Below, in pieces: positions 1 to 8,017 of a stretch of DNA of 10,748 nt. The DNA is taken from positions 1-10,748 of the forward strand of contig CAJVPP010003793.1 of assembly GCA_910592005.1 (NCBI GenBank). The letters are read 5' to 3'. A program made the translations under genes and the position numbers. This stretch comes from Funneliformis mosseae. Lineage: Eukaryota; Glomeromycota; Glomeromycetes; Glomerales; Glomeraceae. Each line of letters opens with the position of its first letter. Position 1 is the first letter of the stretch. Under the pieces are notes generated by a model. That model was given only the letters and a program-made list of their open reading frames with translations, was not told the DNA's origin and made no database searches.

Positions 1-87
1 AATTCAACTATTATAAAGTATTTTAATTATTATAATGTATAATTTTTATAGTTTTAAAATATTAATTTATTAATAATGCTATTTTAA
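1..87. other. AT-rich left edge, no feature seen
   Basis: This stretch is almost pure A/T. No coding trace related to the neighbouring pseudogene could be found in any minus-strand frame. It lies beyond the fold-back element, so it may be old flanking DNA or an unrecognisable tail of copy A. Confidence 0.4.
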
Positions 88-255
88 GTTAACTCGAGTC
101 AAGTTGAGTTTGAGTCGAGTTTAAATTGAGTTAAGTTAAATATTTAACTCAACTCAAATTTGATTTGACTCACAAATCATTGAGTCAAAAAAATATAAAC
201 TCAACTTGATTCAAACTCAACTTAGCTTATCTGACTCATGAGTTAACTCAACTCA
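88..255. repeat. GAGTT/AACTC fold-back (MITE-like) element
   Basis: The segment is built from GAGTT, GAGTC and AACTC words in both orientations. The outer arms at about 101-121 and 200-223 are inverted copies of AAGTTGAGTTTGAGTCGAGT, differing mainly by G/A changes. An inner hairpin pairs TTGAGTTAA at 126-134 with TTAACTCAA at 144-152. The right side ends in GTTAACTCAACTCA. The coding trace of pseudogene copy A stops abruptly at its right border, so it probably inserted into that gene or marks its end. I could not identify a target duplication, so the exact borders are uncertain by ten or more bases. Confidence 0.65.
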
Positions 256-1091
256 TCTGGAACTCTATTTCAACTTATTAGAAGGATCTTTTCATCTACA
301 ATTTTATTAAAAGTTGGTAAATTATATTGCTAATATTTTTTAACTTTTTTTTTTTGTTATACATTCATGATTTTTTCAAATATTTTGAAATAAATCTAAA
401 AGGAAATTTGCAAATTTTTTTCTAAAAATTCTAACTTTTCCTTTTTATAAATAATATTGTAGCTTTTGAAAATATCTTAACAAAAAATTTTTACTATGTG
501 TTTAATCAATTATTTTTGTTTAATAAATTATTATTGAGTAATATTAAAATTATTTATGTGATGTCAAATAGAACTATGAAAGTTTTTATATAATAATCAT
601 TAAAAATATAAAGAGAACTTTTAATAGTTTTTGTTATAGGGTATTTAATATATTACCAATAAAAGACATCATTAAGAAATACTAATAATAGTTTATTGTA
701 AATTTTTACGCTGATATTGATAGAAAATAATCTATATGTGTAATATTACTTTTTCATATACTTTTTAACATCTATTATAAAAATTATTGAATAAAAATCT
801 AATACTAATGGAATCACATTATCTAAAAGATCAATAAGCATATATGCTTCTAGATCTTTATAATTATAAAAAAGATTTTAAATTGATTCTTTAACTAGAA
901 GTCACTTTTTGAATGCAAGTTCCAAAAGAAGATTAATTTGATAAGGTTTAAGTTTTTTAGCAAGAACTTTACGAGAACCAAATATTAAATGATATATTTT
1001 TTCAAAAAAGTGATAATTAATAAGAAACACAATTTTTCAGCTATTTAAAGATGACTAATAAGAGGTACAATATTGAGGATTTGTGATGGTA

Positions 1092-1248
1092 TATTAGACC
1101 AGTGATGTACATTTTTAATGTTTCAGAGATTTGTTGTCCTAGCTATATGTTTCAGCTATATGTTTCAACTTGTCTCACACTATGTTTCAAATATCTTATT
1201 TGTCCCATCAGTGTTCCATCAATATTTCATTACAACACTGTACTAGAC
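1092..1248. mobile_element. hAT-like MITE with 8-bp target duplication
   Basis: The 141-bp element runs from 1100 to 1240. It starts with CAGTGATGTA and ends with TACAACACTG, whose reverse complement is CAGTGTTGTA, so the terminal inverted repeats match at 9 of 10 positions. CAGTG ends are typical of hAT elements. The flanks TATTAGAC (1092-1099) and TACTAGAC (1241-1248) are an 8-bp direct duplication with one transition, the length expected for hAT. It is far too small to code for a transposase and so is non-autonomous. Removing it with one duplication restores the copy A frame: A then reads SNIPSQILNI where copy B reads SRILKQILHI. Confidence 0.85.
1141..1166. repeat. 13-bp tandem duplication inside the MITE
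   Basis: AGCTATATGTTTC occurs twice in perfect direct tandem. Related ATGTTTCA words lie at about 1118 and 1180, so the interior of the MITE appears built from short iterated words. Confidence 0.85.
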
Positions 1249-2410
1249 TGTTTTTTATTAATTATATGATTTACAATTGTACAACAAACATTCTTTTATT
1301 CAGAATAATCTATAAAAGTGATCAAAATATTTCTTTTCAAATATTTACATAATTCCAAAATATCAGTAATTAATTGTATTACAGAATATAATCTTTGGTT
1401 GAATGTAAATTATCTTTCAAGAGATAAATTAACTTTATATTTTATATACTCCTATCATTTTTTTGTTTAACAATTTGTATATCATAACTATGTATAAGCA
1501 ACTATTCAGTATGTTCTTTATAAGTTTATATAATTTAAATAAATTTGTAAAATTTCTCTTTCGTTTATAATAAATAATGTTTAAATCTTTTATAAATTAT
1601 AAATCAAGTTTAATAATTATATTACTAGGATCAATTCCTTTTAGATTTAAAATAAATAAATAATAATATTAGGAATAGCGGGGACTTATAAAGATAATTC
1701 ATGAGAATTGTTATAAAATGTAAAGTGTTACTTGTGATGATAGTATGTGATTATTATAAAGTATGGTTGTTATAGTAATCATTGATATTAAGAATAATTA
1801 AATAATCTTTTTATTAAAGTATAAAAAAATATATATAAAATAAATAATTATTTTTTTTATTAAAATATAAAAAAGTATAAAAGAATAAATAAATCATATA
1901 ATCTTTGATTGTTTATTAATGTAAATTAGCTAGTTAAATTTTTTGTTTATTAATGGTTTTTTTTCTAACTGTAAGTCTAGCATTTGTCAAAGTTTCAATT
2001 GCTAATATTGAAGTTTTTGATACATTCAGCAAAAATCTTATATTCTCTTTTATATCAATAATAAATTTATTATTAAATCTAACTAAAAGATAACACATTA
2101 TAATAAGTTTCTTTTTAATTTATTGATTTATTGTGAAATTTTTCTTTTGGAAATTTGTATTAATAACAAACTTATTAAAAAATCCTTGTAATTTTGATTC
2201 TTTCTTTATTAACATTTTTTAAATTCATCTGGATTATAAATTGGCTTTTCACTATCTTTATATTACCTTTTATATATAAAACATTTAACATTAAATGAAT
2301 TTTTTCATAGAATATTGAAGCTAAAAATTTTTTATTAAAATCAGAATAAGTGAATTATGAATATGACAAATTTTCTATTACATTAATAAATCAATTACTA
2401 AAAATTGAAT

Positions 2411-2474
2411 CTAAAAAATTTTTATTGAATATAAAAATAAAAAAATTAAAATATGAATTATTTTTGCTACATAC
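2411..2474 (-). other. Predicted 64-nt intron in copy A
   Basis: On the minus strand the donor is GTATGT at 2474-2469 and the acceptor is TTTTTTAG ending at 2411. The upstream exon ends ...AAA CTA A (Lys-Leu, phase 1). Copy B has a GT...AG segment of similar length at the same protein position and in the same phase (4386-4454). The downstream exon resumes with coding-like sequence (FSN...NVIENL). Confidence 0.65.
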
Positions 2475-3040
2475 TTAGTTTAATTTGCTTAAGTTCTTTA
2501 TGAGTTTCATGATATAAAATTTCTAATTTATTATATTTCTTAGCTAAGTATAAATGATCATTACAAAAGATATATGAATAATCAAAACTGATAGTTGGTA
2601 CTCTTTACGATAGTAGTTGATAATTTAAAGATTTTTAATTCTCTTTATCATAATCTATAGCAATTGCAAATAAGTATATCTAAAGGAAGATCTAAAACAA
2701 GTTGGAGTCATTTTGGAATTTTTATAAGAACATTCTTTTATGATCATTCTACTTTATTTTCTTTTATATATTTTTTATGCTTAGGATGAGCATATTTACA
2801 GATATTATTAGCTGATGATTCTCATTCACTATTAATTTATTATAGTGATATCAGCATAACTCTTTTCTAACTAAATTCATATTAAGGTTTATTTTTAGAA
2901 TTTTAACATTATTTGTTATGAGGGTTGTGCTATTAATAAAATTATCACAAGTACTATCTTATAATAAGCATTTATTAGATTTAGATATTCCTATATATTG
3001 TATTATAAAGTATTTAATTATTTAATATATTATATGCAAT

Positions 3041-3801
3041 ATAAATAAAAACATAAAATTTAATGTATATACCTTTCAAATTATCACTAAATAATTTTAT
3101 TAAAAGTTTACTATAAAGCTAAAAAAATTAAAAGTATTAATTATTATTTGCATTTTGCAAGAAGGTTTATAGCATTATAACTGCTGAATTATCCTTTTAA
3201 TAGCCAAATTATTTTGTAAATCATTTAAATGAATATGAAGAATTGATATTTTTTTTTCACTATTAAATTTTCTATTACACAATTAAATTAAAATAATATA
3301 AATATCACATGTTTATATTTTTGTGAATCCAGCCAATAAAAAATATTATTATACATATTTATATATAAACAATAACGATATTAAAATTTTTAAACCATGA
3401 TATCATTAATTTAATTAATTAATTAATTGATATTAATATTATTATAATTATAAAGTAAAAAATAATATATATGTTGATCATCATGTAAATATCTAAAAAT
3501 CAGAAAATCTGTTATTATAATAGCATAGCAGGCTTTAATCTGATTGACTGATCTCAAAATGATTTTCACATATTAAATTTCATATGAAAAAATGATCATC
3601 TAATTTTAAATGGATTTGCAACCACAGAGATGGATTCGTAAGAGTTGCAATAAATTTTTTTTAAAGTTTACCTTTTATTTTATAGACTGTTAAAATAATT
3701 TGATAAGCGAAGAAGTAATTTAGAACTTAGCTAATAAGAGTTTTATAGCAATTTTTTTTACTAAAGTTATTTTATTATTAAAAAGAAGAAATACAAGTAA
3801 A
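3041..3801. other. Spacer between two head-to-head pseudogene starts
   Basis: I found no convincing coding trace here. The spacer separates the 5' ends of copies A (minus) and B (plus), so in the ancestral arrangement it would have held both promoters or the join between two inverted copies. Visible structure is limited to a TTAA microsatellite near 3409-3430 and a small hairpin with TTGCAAC at 3616-3622 and GTTGCAA at 3644-3650. No certain promoter motif can be named in sequence this AT-rich. Confidence 0.4.
3409..3430. repeat. TTAA microsatellite
   Basis: About five consecutive TTAA/AATT units form a short self-complementary tract. It lies in the AT-rich spacer between the two divergent pseudogenes. 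Confidence 0.8.
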
Positions 3802-4821
3802 ATGTCTACCCACCATGAAAATGCATCTATTCCTAACACGAAAAGAAAAAAAAGACTCAGAATTATAATTTAGAGAGTCTAAATAATGTTATTTATAATT
3901 ATGAATAGTACAATATATCTATTGTATTCAAGCAAATAGATATTCCAAGTTCAAGCCAACATTTGAATTTAGTTGGCAAGGCTTTATGCTGAAAATACTA
4001 TAATAAATTAATAGTGAATACAAGAAAAAAATTCAAAATTAATAAATGTTTGCATCTAAAGTATATGTTTTATATATTTACAGCTTAAAACGGTACAGAA
4101 AGTAAGAAACTCAAGAAGATTCTAGAATAATTAATTAGATTCTTTGAGTTATCACAAGGGGTATTGATGTGTTATTATTGTTTATACATAACTGATGATA
4201 ATTTAAAATATATTATTTACCTAATTATCTACTACTACCTGAGAGAATTTTGAGAGGAGATATAAGAAAATTTCAGAAAAGGTCATACATATTATGAAGT
4301 GATATTATTTATTCTGAATCTAAATTTTAGGAATTGAAGACTGCATATAATGAAATATATGCAGAGCTTGATGAAGTGAAATTAGGTAGGTAATTAATTT
4401 TATTTGTAGCTACATTATGAATTTTTTTTTATATATAGTTGATATTTTTTTTAGGGTTAATTCTTCTTGGTAAAAAAATTAAACTAATATCAAAATTTTT
4501 GTATACAAGGTAACGTGTATATTATGAAAAACCTATTCTCAATCTAGAGGAATTCAAAAGGATGCTTGAGAAAGCTAAACTATCATTGAAAGATTTTTTT
4601 GACCAATTAGTAGCTGGAATTAATCCACAAGCTAAGAGTAATATGACTAATGAAAAAATAAGGCAAAATTGATTTCATTTTTTTATTTTCTAATAAGGCT
4701 TAATAACAAGTTTATTAACAGAGTTAAAGCAGAAATTGGATTTTTACTAAATGCATCTGAAACATCTTCCTTAGTGATAGAAACCTTAGCTAATATGGAC
4801 TTGACGGTAAGACATAAAACT
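3802..4821 (+). pseudogene. Degenerate copy B, block 1 (N-terminal part)
   Basis: A plausible start ATG at 3802 opens MSTHHENASIPNTKRKKRLR, with a basic stretch like a nuclear localisation signal. After a frame change, NYNLESLNNVIYNYE begins near 3860. LC(stop)KYYNKLIVN follows at 3984-4019; it matches copy A including the stop, and part of it (3997-4019) is a perfect 23-bp inverted match to 2824-2846. CYYCLYITDDN near 4170-4200 is coding-like. ELKTAYNEIYAELDEVKL (4331-4384) is helical and matches copy A. An intron follows (4386-4454), then EKPILNLEEFKRMLEKAKLS and DFFDQLVAGINPQAKS (4527-4640). A frameshift near 4660 leads to LNNKFINRVKAEIGFLLNAS and IETLANMDLTVRHKT, ending at insertion 1. 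It is a broken member of an unrecognised family with no translatable product. Confidence 0.85.
4386..4454 (+). other. Predicted 69-nt intron in copy B
   Basis: The donor GTAGGT begins at 4386 after ...AAA TTA G (phase 1), and the acceptor TTTTTTTTAG ends at 4454. The position and phase coincide with the copy A intron, which supports it beyond the splice motifs alone. A donor at 4390 (GTAATT) is an alternative. Confidence 0.6.
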
Positions 4822-4893
4822 AATGCTTCAAACAGTTCAGTTCAGTCCAGATTATAGGCCAATCCAAAACTGAACCGAACCGTAAACTGGTAA

Positions 4894-4940
4894 AAATCTG
4901 AACTGAACTGAAAATTTTAGATTAATCTGAAATTTCAGAT
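4894..4940 (+). repeat. Left 47-bp inverted arm flanking the array
   Basis: This arm and 5750-5796 are reverse complements at 45 of 47 positions; both differences are A/G. The core word is CTGAACTGAACTGAAAATTT. A further copy in forward orientation lies at about 5829-5860 and a partial one at about 5894-5920, so the right side is expanded relative to the left. Confidence 0.85.
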
Positions 4941-4959
4941 TGTTCAGAACAATAACTTC

Positions 4960-5749
4960 AATCGTTCCAAATGAACAATAATTTAATCGTTTCAATTGAA
5001 TGATTTTCTTATCGTTCGTTTAGAATGATAATTTGATCATTCCAATTGAACGATTTTCTTATCGTTCGTTTGGAATGATAATTTGATTGTTCCAATTGAA
5101 CGATTTTCTTATCGTTCATTTGAAATGATAATTTGATCATTCCAATCGAACGATTCTTTTATCATTCGTTTGGAATGATATTTTGATCATCCAATCGAAC
5201 GATTCTTCTATCATTTGTTTGAAATAATATTTTGATCATTCTAATCAAACAATTTTCTTATTGTTCGATTGGAATGATAATTTCATCATTTCAATTGAAT
5301 GATTCTATTATCGTTCTAAACGAACGATATTTTGATCGTTCCAATCGAACGATTCTTCTATCGTTCATTTGGAACGATATTTTGATCGTTCTAATTGAAT
5401 GATTCTTTTATCGTTCATTTGGAATGATAATTTCATCATTCCAATTGAACGATTTTCTTATCATTTGATTAGAACGATAATTTCATTATTCCAATCGAAC
5501 GATTTTTCTATTGTTCGTTTAGAACGATATTTTGATCATTCCAATTGAACGATTCTTCTATCATTTGTTTGGAATGATATTTTGATCGTTCTAATTAAAC
5601 GATTTTCTTATCGTTCGTTTGGAATGATTTTCTTATCGTTCGTTTGAAATGATAATTTCATCATTCTAATCGAACGATTCTTTTATCGTTCGTTTGGAAC
5701 GATAAATTTAATCATTCATTTGGAACGATAAATTTAATCGTTCCAAATG
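4960..5749. repeat. Tandem array of ~50-bp imperfect palindromes
   Basis: The word ATCGTTCGTT and its variants recur at 5011, 5061, 5111, 5161, 5210, 5260, 5310, 5360, 5410, 5460, 5510, 5560 and 5610, giving a 50-bp period with one 49-bp unit and one short unit of about 24 bp near 5611-5634. Each unit is self-complementary: ATCGTTCGTTTGGAATGAT is followed, after a short AT loop, by ATCATTCCAATTGAACGAT, then a TTTTCTT linker. Units differ almost only by C/T and G/A changes. A transcript or single strand would fold into a row of hairpins. There are no unique spacers and no coding content, so this is a minisatellite inside a transposable element. Confidence 0.92.
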
Positions 5750-5796
5750 ATCCGAAATTTCAGATTAATCCAAAATTTTCAGTTCAGTTCAGATTT
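5750..5796 (-). repeat. Right 47-bp inverted arm flanking the array
   Basis: This is the reverse-complement partner of 4894-4940, with two mismatches. Together the arms enclose the palindromic array and would form a long stem. Confidence 0.85.
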
Positions 5797-5949
5797 TTTC
5801 AGTTCGGATTAGATTTATAATCCGAAAAAAATCTGAACTGAACTGAAAATTTTCAGATTAAATTTTTTGCAATCTGAAACTGAATCGAAGTTGATCTGAA
5901 CTGAAAATTTTCAGATTAATCCGAACCATTCAGAGCTTTACATAAAACT

Positions 5950-7598
5950 ATTACAAAACAGAAAACTCATCAAACAGAAGTACACACAATAATATTGGAA
6001 AAGTTTTTATTGGAAAATATGAGTATAAAAATATTTTCTTTAGCTTTATTATTTATAAATAACAAACTGTCACTTTAATTTATTCACAGATCAGAAACTT
6101 GATAGTTCTAAATGTAGATGATTTTCATAACATTTATGAGTATTATTATAGTGATAAAACAATTATACATGAAGTTTCTCACTTTATTATGATACTTTTA
6201 AAAGTTTTACCAAAAACAGCATCTATTCTATTTTACAATTCTAATCAAAAAGGAAATGTGCATAATGGAAAGGGTATTGATAAAAATATTATTATACTAA
6301 ATGCTTACACATCTTTCTTTCTTATTAATGGCTTAGTTATAAAAGACAAAAAAAAGCATTTTCTGATTTAGCATCTTTATTAGAAATACATGTTGAAAAG
6401 TTGAGCGTCTTTTAATCTATAGTTATGATGATAGAATTAAATAACGTCAGACTAACTGAAATATGAAAAATACAAACTGGTTGATTTAAAAGAAAGGCCT
6501 CTTCATTCAACTAATAATTATATAGAAGTCCTTAAACATATAATTGTTGTTCCTAAAATAAGAGACTATATGGTAATGCAGATATTAATTACACCTATGG
6601 ACTATCTTAAACAATTTTATGTACAGTGTGCCATTAATTATCATATCAAATTCAGAGATTCTTCTAGAATACTGAAACAAATTCTGCATATTATTCTAAT
6701 GATTAGACCTTTATATGTATTCTTAAATAGCTGTGAAACTGTATTTCTTGAAAATTATATATTTTTTGAGAAACTTTTTACAAAGTATTTGGACATTTAA
6801 AAATATTGACAAAAAAGCCTAAACTTTATAAAATTAATTTGATATTTGAACTTGTATTTTAGGGTTAATCTTGAATATGTTTAATCATTTAACAGAAATT
6901 CGAATTTTCCAAAGATCCAGAAGTTCAGTATCTCATTAATTTACTGGATAATATCATCCCATTGGTTTTAAATTTCTATTTATTATATTTTGTAGTAGAA
7001 ATTAGATAGCATATAAAGAGACAATGTTTTATATTTGGATTATTTTCTTTTAAATATAAACATAGAAACTATAATAAACTTCTATTAGCATTTTAAGTGA
7101 TATTTTTTACTGGACTAGTACTAATCATCGTATTTCATGAGTTCTTGTAGATTTCCTTCATATTTTTAATAATTATTATGTAGAAAACTTCTATAATTCA
7201 CTTTAACGGTAAATACAGAAATCAAATACAGTAGAACAGATTATTTAATAAGTATGAATAACTGATCAGATACGTAATGATACTTCTTTCACAGACATGT
7301 TTATTAAGAATTACAACATCAGATATTCAGTAAAGCAATTAAAATATCTTGAAAAACAGACTGCAATTTTTCTATTAAATCTTTTTAAAGATATCTATCA
7401 ATTCAAAGATTGTTCTATTTAATATATGTTCAAAATTAAAAATATATAAGCTTCTAATGCTTAAAGTTCAAGTTAATGTTAAAATTTTAGCAATTGCTTA
7501 AAATAAAACACATCCTTTTAAAGAAGATAAATATTGTAATTTAGAATGTTACGTAGATTCATGTGAGATAGGTTGTATTTTAATTGTGAATATGCTTA
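5950..7598 (+). pseudogene. Degenerate copy B, block 2 (central part)
   Basis: After insertion 1 the trace continues with ITKQKTHQTEVHTIILEKFL. After a candidate intron (6023-6089) a 90-codon open run at 6099-6371 carries LIVLNVDDFHNIYEYYYSDK, ending in a stop. A second open run at about 6457-6800 carries YKLVDLKERPLHSTNNYIEV and YLKQFYVQCAINYHIKF. Then come QYLINLLDNIIPLVLNFY (6930-6983), YNKLLLAF and, after a one-base slip, LSDIFYWTSTNHRIS and IFNNYYVENFYNSL (7080-7205). YSVKQLKYLEKQTAIFLLNL precedes a Cys-rich start CNLECYVDSCEIGC near 7533-7577, which is cut by insertion 2. Every segment except the last has a copy A counterpart. LNVDDFHNI and YYVENFYNS carry acidic residues that could be part of a DDE-type catalytic core, but this is speculation. 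Confidence 0.85.
6023..6089 (+). other. Candidate 67-nt intron in copy B
   Basis: GTATAAAA follows ...GAA AAT ATG A, and the segment ends with TTTATTCACAG, a good fungal-type acceptor. The flanking protein runs (LLENM and RNLIVLNVDD) are joined by it, but the frame is off by one base, so either a small indel has occurred or the donor differs. Copy A has an AT-rich gap of similar nature at the same place (about 1810-1925). Confidence 0.45.
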
Positions 7599-7624
7599 GG
7601 GCAGTGACATATATTACCTAATAT
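7599..7624 (+). repeat. Left 26-bp terminal inverted repeat
   Basis: It is a perfect reverse complement of 10527-10552. The next base inward already differs, so the repeat is exactly 26 bp. Confidence 0.95.
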
Positions 7625-7686
7625 TTTTGGGGTATAGGGGTAACTGCAGGGTATTAGAAAATCTTAGGTTACATATACATTTAGGT

Positions 7687-7745
7687 ATCACGTGATATTA
7701 GTGGCTTAGATTTTGTAGATCATGTAATATCAGTGGCTTAGATTT
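7687..7745 (+). repeat. Subterminal direct repeat, 2 copies at 32-bp spacing
   Basis: A 27-bp sequence at 7687-7713 and again at 7719-7745 matches at 24 of 27 positions; all three differences are transitions. The shared part includes TCAGTGGCTTAGATTT or its variant. Subterminal repeats of this sort commonly serve as transposase binding sites, which is an inference here. Confidence 0.8.
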
Positions 7746-7948
7746 ATTAGCATTACTAGCATATACATAAATGTCACATTATAATTGTTATAAAAAAATC
7801 AATAAAATCATTCATTATCTGATAAACATTCCCTTAAATATATTTTGTCATAAAGAGGTCATTTTTGCTGTAAAGAAAGAAGAGAGAAATTATCAAGAGT
7901 CCCTGAATTTTGTCTAAGTTTTCTTTTAGATCACCCACGGCTAGCAGG

Positions 7949-8017
7949 ATGCTTTGTTTGTTTATGATTTATCAAGTAAGTGAGAGTTGGGAAGTATTTA
8001 TTACACTCAGAATAGCA
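7949..8017 (-). other. C2H2 zinc-finger remnant in transposase C-terminus
   Basis: After the one-base slip near 8150 the frame reads HLLEYYNLLKIPGYNTHCPF and then CYSECNKYFPTLTYLINHKQ followed by TKH. This gives C-x3-C-x12-H-x4-H, which fits the classical C2H2 pattern with all four ligands retained. Such a finger would fit DNA binding by the transposase. Confidence 0.7.

Larger units (their letters stand above)
256..3040 (-). pseudogene. Degenerate copy A of an unrecognised repeated protein family
   Basis: No long open frame survives, but short minus-strand runs, in order, match copy B (3802 onward). From the 5' side: a Cys/His-rich start with LC(stop)YHYNKLIVN at 2824-2859 and ICKYAHPKHKKYIKENK near 2754-2810; IPK(stop)LQLVLDLPLD near 2670-2710; CNDHLYLAKKYNKLEILYHE near 2500-2560; an intron at 2411-2474; EKPIYNPDEFKK near 2225-2255; FNNKFI...FLLNVSKTSILAIETLTNARLTV near 1940-2095; ILNINDYYNNHTL near 1770-1810; KGIDPSNIII near 1620-1655; LHSTKDYI near 1385-1408; LIDLLDNVIPLVLDFYS near 785-837; YNKLLLVFLNDVFYW near 654-700; and YKKEKLEFLEKNLQ near 405-460. 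The MITE at 1100-1240 splits it. Stops and frame changes are spread throughout, so it cannot make a full protein. I do not recognise the function; by the copy B comparison it lacks any visible C-terminal RING-like part. Confidence 0.85.
4812..5949. mobile_element. Non-autonomous Mutator-like element with palindromic tandem core
   Basis: The element proper is 4822-5939 (1,118 bp), flanked by perfect 10-bp direct repeats ACATAAAACT at 4812-4821 and 5940-5949. A 9-11 bp duplication is characteristic of Mutator-like elements. The termini AATGCTTCAAACAGTTCAG (left) and AAAGCTCTGAATGGTTCGG (right, reverse complement) match at 12 of 19 positions, and six of the seven differences are transitions. Inside lie 47-bp inverted arms and an array of about fifteen 50-bp units. 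There is no coding capacity. It splits copy B: with one duplication removed, the frame reads VRHKT then ITKQKTHQTE without interruption. The Mutator assignment rests on duplication length only. Confidence 0.8.

Noticed and set aside
826..859. 34-bp palindrome with AAGCATATATGCTT core
   Set aside because: It falls within a copy A coding trace (KDLEAYMLIDLL), so the symmetry is probably accidental in AT-rich sequence.
1170..1352. 60-codon plus-strand open frame
   Set aside because: It starts inside the hAT-like MITE and runs into copy A in the wrong direction. Composition is low-complexity, and the region is explained by the two repeats.
3616..3650. Hairpin TTGCAAC/GTTGCAA as a terminator or small RNA
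   Set aside because: A 7-bp stem with a 21-nt loop is weak and there is no related gene in a position to use it.
4812..4822. 11-bp rather than 10-bp target duplication for insertion 1
   Set aside because: The eleventh base (A) also matches, but a 10-bp duplication lets the two element termini align without an offset, so the extra base is taken as chance or part of the element end.
4960..5749. CRISPR-like regular repeat array
   Set aside because: There are no unique spacers, each 50-bp unit repeats in full, and introns plus eukaryotic transposons surround it.
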